From RPQJ01 sp963732415 (GTDB taxonomy: Bacteria; Pseudomonadota; Gammaproteobacteria; Steroidobacterales; Steroidobacteraceae), in NCBI GenBank assembly GCA_963732415.1, contig CAVSZK010000014.1, positions 1 through 16,646 on the forward strand: a stretch of 16,646 bases of DNA. The letters run 5' to 3'. Below the pieces are notes generated by a model, which saw only the letters and a program-made list of their open reading frames with translations, was not told where the DNA came from and searched no databases. The position numbers and the translations under genes are program-made. This document shows positions 6,252 through 12,840 of this stretch, one piece after another (the stretch's first letter is position 1; every line of letters starts with the position of its first letter).

Positions 6252-6662
6252 ATGAAAAAAATCCTCAAGCCGGTTGCCCACTGTTCCTGTCTGGCCGCAC
6301 TGCTGTTCGTGGCCGATGCGCAAGCGATCATCGGCGTGGCGCCCGGCGGCAGCGTCGCACGGCGTCACGCGATCGTCGCCACCGACGTGGTCGTCGCATC
6401 CACGACCGCAAGCGCGAGCGCCGCGGCGACAGCGAATGCCAATGCCGCGGCGGCGAGTGCGAATGCGCAGGCCGCGGCCGCGAAGCCGCCGGCCCCTGCG
6501 GCACCAGACGCGCCACCTCCGGTCGGCACAATCGTCACCACATTGCCGCCCGGGTGCGTGCAGACTGATCTCAACGACGTCGCGTACCAGCGTTGCGGCT
6601 CGACCTACTACAAAGCGTCGATGATGGGCAGCAACCTGGTATTCGTCGTCGCGCAGCCGTGA
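6252..6662 (+). CDS. Small exported Ala/Asn/Pro-rich protein with conserved C-terminus (DUF6515-like)
   Basis: This encodes 136 residues. A signal peptide (MKKILKPVAHCSCLAALLFV, cleavage near ADAQA) is followed by a low-complexity stretch rich in Ala, Asn and Ser (about residues 50-76) and a Pro/Ala linker. It ends in a compact domain with VGTIVTTLPPGC, a second Cys in AYQRCGSTYY and the ending GSNLVFVVAQP. The two Cys residues in the C-terminal domain could form a disulfide. The block resembles small proteobacterial periplasmic proteins annotated as DUF6515; that match is from memory and moderate. The ATG at 6252 is preferred over 6240 because GGAG lies 6 nt upstream of it. It follows a DUF2092 gene by 15 bp, mirroring the leftward pair. 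Confidence 0.78.
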   Translation: MKKILKPVAHCSCLAALLFVADAQAIIGVAPGGSVARRHAIVATDVVVASTTASASAAATANANAAAASANAQAAAAKPPAPAAPDAPPPVGTIVTTLPPGCVQTDLNDVAYQRCGSTYYKASMMGSNLVFVVAQP

Positions 6663-6737
6663 GCATTGCCGACAGCGGGGACCGCGCCGCCGCCGCCCGG
6701 ATCGACCCCCCAACTTTTCGCAACTGACGAGACCGTC

Positions 6738-7529
6738 GTGGCAGTTAGCAGGAACATCAAGTGGGGGCTCGGCATCGTCGGCGCGCTCATCGTGGTCGCT
6801 GCCATTGTCCTGTATCCCAAGCTGGTCGTGACCCTGCCGAATGACGGCGCTGACGCGAAACTAATCACGTTCAAGGAAACGTACGGGCACCGCTACACCG
6901 AGATGTTCCTCATCGGTGGGAACGCGATCACCAGGAATCTGCAGGCGAACGTTTACAACTCCTGGGGACTGAATGGTGGTGACACCACCGGGGATTCATG
7001 TCCTGCGACGCTGCTGGACAAGATCGACGTCAAGGCGATGGCGAAGCAGTACCACATGCTTGCCGCGTTCAAGAACGGCCCCCGCATGTGGACGCTGGAC
7101 TGGATCGAGGTTGAGATGGGCAAGGAACTGGACTTCGGAGGCATGAAGGCACGCTGGGTGAATTGGCTGGATTTGAAGGGCATCAGCACCAAACCAGGGG
7201 CGGCCAATTACAAGAACATCACCGTCACTCGCCACACCAGGTTCGGCTTCAACAAGGGCACGCGGATATCCGTCCTGGATGACCCTGATGGCAACCCGTG
7301 GGTCATGAAGTCATTCAGCCTCATCACCATTCCGGATCAGAAGTTCGAGGAGCTCCCGACCCTTGGCAGCCGCCTGAAGCTTCCGGCGGGCTGGAAGTTC
7401 CGGTCAGTGGTGCTCGAGCAGGAGCTGATCCTCACCCCTGAGAAGGACGGCACCGCGCACATCACGCAGGACAACTTTGGCAATACCTACGATCGCGCGG
7501 GCGGGCCCTACAGCAACTATAAGCCGTAG
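6738..7529 (+). CDS. Membrane-anchored protein of unknown function
   Basis: This encodes about 263 residues. A single N-terminal transmembrane segment (IKWGLGIVGALIVVAAIVLY) leaves the rest probably periplasmic. Visible features include FKETYGHRYTEMFLIGGN, the stretch WGLNGGDTTGDSCPATLLDK, MWTLDWIEVEMGKELDFGG, a basic patch TVTRHTRFGFNKGT and a C-terminal DRAGGPYSNYKP. I recognise no domain or catalytic motif. The GTG at 6738 is chosen because the protein from there begins with a positively charged residue followed by the membrane helix; an in-frame TTG at 6666 would add a Pro-rich leader, and neither has a strong ribosome-binding site. It lies 75 bp after the small exported gene on the same strand and is probably co-transcribed with it. 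Confidence 0.72.
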   Translation: MAVSRNIKWGLGIVGALIVVAAIVLYPKLVVTLPNDGADAKLITFKETYGHRYTEMFLIGGNAITRNLQANVYNSWGLNGGDTTGDSCPATLLDKIDVKAMAKQYHMLAAFKNGPRMWTLDWIEVEMGKELDFGGMKARWVNWLDLKGISTKPGAANYKNITVTRHTRFGFNKGTRISVLDDPDGNPWVMKSFSLITIPDQKFEELPTLGSRLKLPAGWKFRSVVLEQELILTPEKDGTAHITQDNFGNTYDRAGGPYSNYKP

Positions 7530-7605
7530 CCCGTAACCGCGTGCATCCGCATGCCGCGACCTGAAGCCTGGTGACGTCCTCCAGCGCGCGCTCCAGTCCC
7601 GCGGG

Positions 7606-7914
7606 ATGGACCTCACGGAAGGGCCGCCGGAGACCCGGTGGCTGGCGCTCGGTGGTACCGAACACTTGGTTCCGCCGCCCTTCCGGGTGATTCCGCTGTT
7701 CTGGATCACCATCACATTGACGAGTTACAGGATGTTCGCGCCGCTGAACGCGATGGTGATCACGGTGCTGTGCCTCTGCGCGGTGTCCGTGGGCAGGGCC
7801 CTGTTACTCGTGCTGGAGATGGACGGCCCCGTTCAGGGTCTGCTTGGAATCTCCCCGGACCCGTGGCAGTTCGCCTCTGCACACCGCAATCTGCAGTCCG
7901 GTGCCCGGGACTGA
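7606..7914 (+). pseudogene. C-terminal remnant of a bestrophin-like/DUF4239 membrane protein
   Basis: The frame encodes 102 residues whose second half resembles the C-terminal region of DUF4239 proteins, bestrophin-like multi-helix membrane proteins of about 250 residues. It has PLFWITITLTSYRMFAPLNA, a hydrophobic helix VITVLCLCAVSVGRALLLVL, then LEMDGPVQGLLGISPDPW. The N-terminal two-thirds, with the first membrane helices, is missing; upstream codons 7552-7605 remain open but are not recognisable and no start signal is seen. It lies about 70 bp before repeat copy 2, consistent with truncation at an integration or recombination boundary. A small expressed protein cannot be ruled out. Confidence 0.55.
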
Positions 7915-8039
7915 GCGAAGGCGTAGACGCCGCGTACGTCTGCTGTCGGCGCGCCGTGCCTACGCCCGCTTCTGGCCGAACTCGGCGGTTCGCGAATGAC
8001 CGCTTTGACAATCGCGGCTGCCCGACGATCCGGATTAAC

Positions 8040-8345
8040 TCAGGATACGGGCTCAGCGACCAGCCGCACGCCGAGTGCAGCGCAGACGCGCGACACGGTG
8101 TCGAATCTGGGCTGGGCACCGGGTCGTAGCGCCTTGTACAGAGCCTCACGCGCGAGCCCGGTCGATTTCGCGATGTCACTCATGCCTCTCGCGCGTGCGA
8201 TATCTCCAAGTGCTGCCGCCAGCAGCGCCGGGTCGTTCTCGGACAGCACGGCCGTGAGGTATTCGGCGACCGCCTCGTCGCTGTCCAAGTATTCCGCCGG
8301 ATCGAACTCCGGAAGACCGCTCGCCTTGATCTTCTTGCGTTTCAT
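8040..8345 (-). CDS. Antitoxin, XRE-like 'addiction module antidote' family (copy 2)
   Basis: This encodes the cognate antidote of the intact toxin just upstream, with a product identical to the copy at 59-364. The helix-turn-helix segment includes DIAKSTGLAREALYKAL at about residues 57-73. Antidotes of this family neutralise the toxin by direct binding and usually repress the operon; the palindrome at 8655-8674 is the likely operator. ATG at 8345 is chosen for the GGAG 8 nt upstream. GTG at 8354, overlapping the toxin stop, and ATG at 8351 are alternatives. Toxin-first gene order matches other modules of this type. Confidence 0.92.
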   Translation of the reverse strand: MKRKKIKASGLPEFDPAEYLDSDEAVAEYLTAVLSENDPALLAAALGDIARARGMSDIAKSTGLAREALYKALRPGAQPRFDTVSRVCAALGVRLVAEPVS

Positions 8346-8350
8346 GACCA

Positions 8351-8647
8351 TCACTCCTCGATCATCGCGGCGCGTCGTTGCGCTGTAACAATGTCCGCCC
8401 GTTGCGACGACTTGGCGCCGCCGCCGAGCATCACTACCAATTGAGTACCACGCAGGGTGAAGTACATGCGCCAGCCGGGGCCGAAGTGCTCACGCATCTC
8501 GACGACGCTCTTGCCAACAGCCTTCACGTCACCCAAGTTGCCGAGAGATGCCTTGCGAAGACGCGCGACCAATCGACGCTGGGCTGTCTTGTCGCTTAGA
8601 CCTTTCAGCCAGACATCGAACTCGGGCAAGGTCTTGATGACGTACAC
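8351..8647 (-). CDS. RelE/ParE superfamily toxin (phage Gp49-like)
   Basis: This encodes an intact 98-residue toxin of the Gp49-like group, distinct from the HigB at 1012-1290. Family landmarks appear in order: TLPEFDVWLKGLSDKTAQRR, the GNLGDVKAVGKSVVEMR block, GPGWRMYF, and LVVMLGGGAKSSQRADI. The conserved Arg, Lys and Gln of the C-terminal block are present, so it should be active. The expected action is ribosome-associated mRNA cleavage. Start is GTG at 8647, fixed by family similarity. It has no Shine-Dalgarno sequence and sits 7 nt after a -10 box, consistent with a leaderless message. It is followed directly by its antidote. The copy at 370-528 is a truncated duplicate. Confidence 0.94.
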   Translation of the reverse strand: MYVIKTLPEFDVWLKGLSDKTAQRRLVARLRKASLGNLGDVKAVGKSVVEMREHFGPGWRMYFTLRGTQLVVMLGGGAKSSQRADIVTAQRRAAMIEE

Positions 8648-8653
8648 GCAGGG

Positions 8654-8682
8654 ATTGTAATCGTTCGATTACAAGCCGGCAA
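8654..8682 (-). promoter_or_regulatory. TA promoter with palindromic operator (copy 2)
   Basis: On the minus strand -35 TTGCCG (8677-8682), an exact 17-bp spacer and -10 TACAAT (8654-8659) form a good sigma70 promoter. A perfect palindrome with 9-bp arms, TTGTAATCG-AA-CGATTACAA (8655-8674; centre AA), covers the spacer and -10, an ideal site for antidote repression. The -10 ends 7 nt before the toxin GTG. Copy 1 keeps only the -35 and the first six bases of the palindrome. Confidence 0.75.
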
Positions 8683-8698
8683 GATCGCCATGAACGAC

Positions 8699-8720
8699 GA
8701 AGGGCCCCGAGGGGCTCTTC
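8699..8720 (-). terminator. GC-rich hairpin downstream of tRNA-Gly fragment (copy 2)
   Basis: This is identical to the hairpin at 556-577: GCCC and GGGC around CTCG on the minus strand, between the tRNA fragment and the TA promoter. It may shield the TA operon from transcription entering through the tRNA side, although no T-run is present. Confidence 0.4.
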
Positions 8721-8738
8721 TAAGTCTTTGAATCTAGA

Positions 8739-8771
8739 TGGAGCGGGTGATGGGAATCGAACCCACGTGAG
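8739..8771 (-). other. tRNA-Gly 3'-end fragment (attachment-site remnant), copy 2
   Basis: This 33-nt T-arm, acceptor strand and CCA sequence is identical to 598-630. Bases beyond 8771 do not continue into an anticodon arm. The two copies lie in the same orientation, with foreign-looking DNA on the high-coordinate side of each, as expected for tandem attR-type junctions. Confidence 0.8.
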
Positions 8772-8823
8772 GGCGCAACGACATTCCGGCAATTCAACGA
8801 GTTACAAATGGTGGCCCGCGTGC

Positions 8824-8840
8824 GTGTGACTGGCGTGTGA
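8824..8840. repeat. Paired GTGTGA direct repeats beside tRNA fragment (copy 2)
   Basis: GTGTGA occurs at 8824-8829 and 8835-8840, with the same 11-bp period and the same 53-nt distance to the tRNA fragment as at 683-699. The 52 intervening bases are diverged between the copies. Arm-type recombinase sites are the favoured but unproven reading. Confidence 0.5.
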
Positions 8841-8871
8841 CGATGACAGTTCCGGAATCGCTTTCATCGTC
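8839..8871. terminator. Inverted repeat just after the M20 amidohydrolase gene
   Basis: The arms GACGATGA (8839-8846) and TCATCGTC (8864-8871) are perfect, with a 17-nt loop, and lie immediately beyond the stop of the last gene of the leftward operon. Position suits a transcript-end hairpin, but there is no T-run and one arm overlaps a GTGTGA unit. Confidence 0.3.
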
Positions 8872-10260
8872 TCACTGCGCCTTGGCCAGAATTCTCAACG
8901 CCGCAACCGCATCGACTTTCGCGCCGATCGGGATCGCTGCGAGGTCGACGAAGAAGTCGGGGTTGTGGTTCGCGTAGGGGACGGGTCGTCCCTCGGCGCG
9001 CGCCTTGGCGAACAACTCCGGTGGCGCAACGCCGACGAGAATGAAGGCATAAGGCACCTTGTCCAGCGGCCTGAACGCCTCCTGGAAATCCTCCGAACCC
9101 ATCACGGACGGGAACTGGTCAACGACCTTGCCCTGCCCCAGGAGTTCTTCAAGCGATGGGTTGATGCGTCCCACCAACCCCGGGTCGTTGACCAGTGGCC
9201 CGGCGCTTCCCTTCATGACCCGCGTCGGCATCGTGTCAGGCCCGACACCCGCCGCAATCGCGATGCCTCGGTTGATCTCGTCAATGCGCCGCAGCATCTG
9301 CTCGCGGACTTCGGCGGTGAACCAGCGCAGGTTCAGCTTCAGGACCGAAGTTTCCGGAATCACGTTGTTGTCGCGTCCGGCGACGATCGAGCCCACCGAA
9401 AGCACCGCCGAGGTTTGCGGATCGAGGTTGCGGCTGACGATTGTTTGATACGCCAGCACCGCCTGCGCAGCCATCACCACGGGATCGATGGTCGTCTGCG
9501 GCGACGAGCCATGGCCGCCGATGCCGGTGAAGGTGATGTCGAGTTGGTCAGTACCTGCCATGCGCACGCCTGGCGAACTCGCAATCATTCCCACCGGTCC
9601 AGGCGCGGTGTGCGCACCGAAGGCAGCGTCGGGTTGCGGGAAGCCGCGATCCCAGAGCTTGTCGTCGACCATGGCCTGCGCGCCGAGGCCGACTTCCTCG
9701 GCGGGCTGGGCGTAGACGACCAGCGTTCCCGACCAATCTGCTTTCAAGCTGGCCATCACCTTGGCAAGTCCGAGCAGCCAGGTGACATGTGCGTCATGGC
9801 CGCAGGCGTGCATGACGTCGATCTCGCTGCCGTCCGCGAGTCTTTGCTTCGCGGTCGCCGCATAAGGCAAACCCGTCGCCTCGCGCACCGAATTCGAATC
9901 CATGTCGGCTCGGAACCAGACGGTGGGCCCGGGGCCGTTCTTGAGCACGCCGACGACGCCGGTCTTGCCGATGCCTTCAGTGACGTTGAAACCAAGCGAT
10001 CTCAGTTCACTGGCCACGATTCCCGCCGTGCGCGTCTCCGTAAACCCGATTTCGGGATGCTGATGCAGATCCTTGAAGATGGCAGTGAGGCGCGCTGTAT
10101 CCGCGTCGACGACCGAATTGACTTTTCCGACCAGGACCGCTGGGATCGGGGCTGCGGCGGCAGCAGGTGTGTCCTGCGCCATCGCGCTGGTCGACGCTAC
10201 CAGCGAGGTCCAGAGGGTCAGCGGGATCAGAACGAGACGGCGACTATTCTGCGAGGTCAT
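8872..10260 (-). CDS. Exported M20 family metallo-amidohydrolase
   Basis: This encodes 462 residues. A signal peptide (RRLVLIPLTLWTSLVASTSA, cleavage near AMA-Q, residue 28) directs it to the periplasm. The enzyme is an M20D/HipO-like amidohydrolase that removes acyl groups from N-acyl amino acids or related amides using two metal ions. Metal-site motifs are HACGHDAH at 151-158 and PAEE at 186-189. The dimerisation or lid domain includes GIGGHGSSPQ, and GSEDF and NHNPDF lie near the C-terminus. All key residues are present. The ATG at 10260 has AAGGA upstream and overlaps the patatin gene by 17 bp; a longer in-frame extension is not signal-peptide-like. It is the last gene of the exporter operon. 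The substrate is unknown; an acylated amino acid or peptide is inferred. Confidence 0.9.
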   Translation of the reverse strand: MTSQNSRRLVLIPLTLWTSLVASTSAMAQDTPAAAAAPIPAVLVGKVNSVVDADTARLTAIFKDLHQHPEIGFTETRTAGIVASELRSLGFNVTEGIGKTGVVGVLKNGPGPTVWFRADMDSNSVREATGLPYAATAKQRLADGSEIDVMHACGHDAHVTWLLGLAKVMASLKADWSGTLVVYAQPAEEVGLGAQAMVDDKLWDRGFPQPDAAFGAHTAPGPVGMIASSPGVRMAGTDQLDITFTGIGGHGSSPQTTIDPVVMAAQAVLAYQTIVSRNLDPQTSAVLSVGSIVAGRDNNVIPETSVLKLNLRWFTAEVREQMLRRIDEINRGIAIAAGVGPDTMPTRVMKGSAGPLVNDPGLVGRINPSLEELLGQGKVVDQFPSVMGSEDFQEAFRPLDKVPYAFILVGVAPPELFAKARAEGRPVPYANHNPDFFVDLAAIPIGAKVDAVAALRILAKAQ

Positions 10261-11692
10261 GGCGTTCCTTTGTGAGCGACCAGGATGGGCTGGCGGTGCC
10301 AGCTGCGCCGCGGGGTTGCTGTGCGTTCGCGCCAACCCCCAGATCGCGCAGCAGGCGCTGATATTCGGTCGATTGACGCAACAGGCGACCCGCCACTGCA
10401 CGCAAGCGATCCACCTGCTCGTCGGTCAACGCGAAGTTGGTCGGCAGGTTGCGGAAGTAGCGCTTCTCGTCCGGGTCGGCGATGGCGTCGAAGCTGATGT
10501 CGATGGCATAGAACTCGACGGCAAGGGGCTGCCCATCGGGTCCACGGATGCCCTGCAATGCGCGCACAAAATCGCGCAGCAGTTCGATTTGCTCGTAGCT
10601 GTAGCGATCGATCGGCACACCCGCGGCGCGGACCAGCATGGACACCACGTTCGGCGGCGCCTCGTGGGTGCCCCAGTCCTTCTCGGCATCGGCGTGCGAA
10701 TTGACGGACACCACCGCGAATCGCTTGAGCTTGTCGAACCCGGTGACCGCGCGGAACTGTTCGCTCGCCTGTGCCACCGTCAGGCCCTCGAGCAACGTGC
10801 GCAGGCCGACGTTGTCGGACAGTCCGCCATCGACCAGGTGCAGGTAGCGGTGCGCCACCCCGTCCTGCAGCGCGGCCAGCTCACGCTCACGCAGGTCGGC
10901 ACGGCCCGGTGCTGCCTTGGCCACGTCCGCTCCGAACACTTGCTCCATGTTCTGGCGCATGTCGAAGCCGCAGGTGCCCGCGTAGTTGTCGAATCCGACC
11001 GGCGCGAACACGCCTGGCACAGCCGACGATGCAGCTGCGGCGCGGGCCAGGCGGACACTGCTCAAGTCAGAGCAGAGCAGGTCGAAGGTGTTCTGGTTGA
11101 AAGTGATGCGCGCACCGGTGGTGAGCTCGGTCGCGGCTACGTTTACGAACGGGCCACCGCGGCTTCGCAGGTCGCCAAAAGTGGCATCCTGGAACAGGAT
11201 GCGGTCGTAGTAATCGGCAGCCAGATCGCTGCGCGTCTGGCTGCCACCGATCATCTTCGGCCACGCCAACGGGTTCAACACGATTCCGATCAGGTCGCGC
11301 TGCACGTTGTGCTTGAGGAAGCGCGGCTCGTATTCCTCGAACAACCGTTCCCCATACTGCGCATAGGCAAGTGCGGTGAAGCTGCCGCCGGACACACCGG
11401 TGACGAGTTTGACGTTGTCGAGCAGATGGCCCGAGCCCTGGGGCGTGGCCACCGTCGTGCGGCGCAGCTCCTCCAGAATGCCATAAGAGAATGCTGCCGC
11501 ACGCATGCCGCCGCCCGACATCGCCACCACCAGGCCAAAATCGGGATCGCCGCGTTCCGCCTGCCAGTTCGACAATCGATACCCGTAACTGTGGTCGTAC
11601 TGTGCCAGCGGTGCATTCGATGGCCGCGTGGCGCAACCCGCCAGCAGTAGCACCACCGCGGCGACGGACACTCCTGCACATAGGGTCGTCAT
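10244..11692 (-). CDS. Patatin-like phospholipase lipoprotein
   Basis: This encodes 482 residues with a lipoprotein signal ending in the lipobox LLAG-C (Cys20), so it is probably anchored to a membrane facing the periplasm. The patatin domain has the oxyanion-hole loop SGGGMRAAAFSYG (59-71), the nucleophile elbow GVSGGS (Ser101) and the catalytic DGG (Asp288), all intact. Patatins are acyl-ester hydrolases with a Ser-Asp dyad acting on phospholipids or other lipids. The ATG at 11692 overlaps the upstream permease stop (ATGA), and the 3' end overlaps the M20 gene by 17 bp, so translation is probably coupled through three genes. The residue after the lipidated Cys is Ala, which favours outer-membrane sorting by the Lol rule. 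The lipid substrate is unknown. Confidence 0.92.
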   Translation of the reverse strand: MTTLCAGVSVAAVVLLLAGCATRPSNAPLAQYDHSYGYRLSNWQAERGDPDFGLVVAMSGGGMRAAAFSYGILEELRRTTVATPQGSGHLLDNVKLVTGVSGGSFTALAYAQYGERLFEEYEPRFLKHNVQRDLIGIVLNPLAWPKMIGGSQTRSDLAADYYDRILFQDATFGDLRSRGGPFVNVAATELTTGARITFNQNTFDLLCSDLSSVRLARAAAASSAVPGVFAPVGFDNYAGTCGFDMRQNMEQVFGADVAKAAPGRADLRERELAALQDGVAHRYLHLVDGGLSDNVGLRTLLEGLTVAQASEQFRAVTGFDKLKRFAVVSVNSHADAEKDWGTHEAPPNVVSMLVRAAGVPIDRYSYEQIELLRDFVRALQGIRGPDGQPLAVEFYAIDISFDAIADPDEKRYFRNLPTNFALTDEQVDRLRAVAGRLLRQSTEYQRLLRDLGVGANAQQPRGAAGTASPSWSLTKERHDLAE

Positions 11693-12840
11693 TCTGTAGC
11701 CTGCCGCCGACGCACGCGCACCGCCCACCAGGCCGCGCCGCCGTAGAGCAGCAGCAAGGCCGTCATGTTCAGGAACTCAGGACGGATTTCGCTCCACGTG
11801 GCGCCCATCTGGTTCAGCTTGACGAACCCGAAGATGCCCGGCGTGGTCGGGACCAGCATGGCCAGCGCGTTGATCGGCACGGGCATTGCTTCGCGCGGAA
11901 ACACGATCCCGCCCATGAACAGGAACGGCACGGACGTGGGCAGCAGCACCTGGAATGCGCGCTCGCGATCGGCGAACCAGGCGCCCAGTGCGACGCCGAG
12001 GCTGGCAATGGTGAGCGCCGTCAACGCCGCAAACGCGACCGCGCCGGCAAAGTTGCCGCCGCGCGGGTAGTCCTGGAACCAGAAAGCGAAGCCGATGAAG
12101 TAGAGCAGGGCCAGCAGCACGAACAAGGCGAAGCCAACGATGGTACCGAGCAGCGCGCCGGGCCCAACCGCTTGCGAGCCGAACAGCACTCCAGTCCGTC
12201 CTTCGAGCCAGGTGCCGACGAGGGCGCCGATGGCCATCAGCATCACCTGCTGGACGATCAGGATGCTCACCGCCGCAACCACGTAGCTGCCGTAGCCGCG
12301 AGCCAGGTTGTAGAGTGGCTGGTCGATGAACGTCGGCCCGGCGCGCGCTGATTGCAGCATGGCGGCGGCCGGAGCGCCCTGGCGCGCCAGGCGCGCACCG
12401 CTGACTTCGCCCGCCACGCCCTGCACCACCGCACCCACGCTGCCGAGCACTGCCTTGTCCTGGACGGGATAGGCACCCGTGCCAAACACTGTGACGGCGG
12501 TCGGCGTGCCGCGCGCCGCGTCGCGTGAGAAGTTCTCAGGAACCACCACGATGCCGGCGATCTGCCCGCCGGCGAGCGCGCCACGTGCCTCGTCGATGGC
12601 CGAGGCGTGGCCGCCGATGCGCACCGACGATACCGCAGACAGCCGCGACACGATGTCGCGCGACATCGGGCTGGCATCGAGGTCGACCACGACCAGTGGC
12701 ACGTTGCGCACCGACTGCGTGCCGTAGGGCAAGGGATAGAAGAACGAGTAGATCGGCACCGCGGCCACGAACATGATCACCAGGCCGCGGTCGCGCAGCG
12801 CAGAGCCGACCGTGGCTGCGAGCGCCTGCCACAGCGTCAT
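11689..12840 (-). CDS. ABC-2 type transporter permease (YhhJ/YbhR-like), second of pair
   Basis: This encodes a 383-residue inner-membrane permease. The N-terminal helix GLVIMFVAAVPIYSFFYPL is followed by a large periplasmic domain (about residues 42-205). Five C-terminal helices follow, including SYVVAAVSILIVQQVMLMAI, LLGTIVGFALFVLLALLYFI, AVAFAALTALTIASLGVALG, PTSVPFLFMGGIVFP and a last helix near ALLLLYGGAAWW. This is the ABC-2 topology seen in HlyD-linked exporters. The ATG at 12840 overlaps the stop of the first permease gene by 4 bp, fixing the start; the in-frame extension to 13029 is spurious. With its partner it would form the membrane heterodimer. No ATP-binding domain is fused to it. 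Confidence 0.9.
   Translation of the reverse strand: MTLWQALAATVGSALRDRGLVIMFVAAVPIYSFFYPLPYGTQSVRNVPLVVVDLDASPMSRDIVSRLSAVSSVRIGGHASAIDEARGALAGGQIAGIVVVPENFSRDAARGTPTAVTVFGTGAYPVQDKAVLGSVGAVVQGVAGEVSGARLARQGAPAAAMLQSARAGPTFIDQPLYNLARGYGSYVVAAVSILIVQQVMLMAIGALVGTWLEGRTGVLFGSQAVGPGALLGTIVGFALFVLLALLYFIGFAFWFQDYPRGGNFAGAVAFAALTALTIASLGVALGAWFADRERAFQVLLPTSVPFLFMGGIVFPREAMPVPINALAMLVPTTPGIFGFVKLNQMGATWSEIRPEFLNMTALLLLYGGAAWWAVRVRRRQATE

Larger units (their letters stand above)
7982..8771. repeat. Direct repeat, copy 2 (intact TA module plus tRNA-Gly 3' fragment)
   Basis: This is the full-length version of the repeat at 1-630 and contains the 160 bases (8510-8669) missing there. It begins at least at 7982, where the window start aligns; the true left edge is unknown because copy 1 is cut by the window. 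It ends exactly with the tRNA-Gly 3' fragment. Together the copies bracket about 7.35 kb of cargo in direct orientation, a configuration that allows excision or amplification by recombination. Confidence 0.97.

Noticed and set aside
6400..6520. GC-rich low-complexity stretch considered as a DNA repeat
   Set aside because: It is explained by Ala/Asn/Ser codons in the small exported protein and has no regular unit.
5595..6713. 372-codon minus-strand frame
   Set aside because: It is His/Arg/Gly-rich sequence antisense to the DUF2092 and small exported genes; a GC-skew shadow.
8965..10275. Long plus-strand frame opposite the M20 gene
   Set aside because: It is Arg/His-rich, without family features; the intact metal-site motifs are on the minus strand.
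10073..11650. 525-codon plus-strand frame
   Set aside because: It is antisense to the patatin gene, whose lipobox, GxSxG and DGG are all intact.
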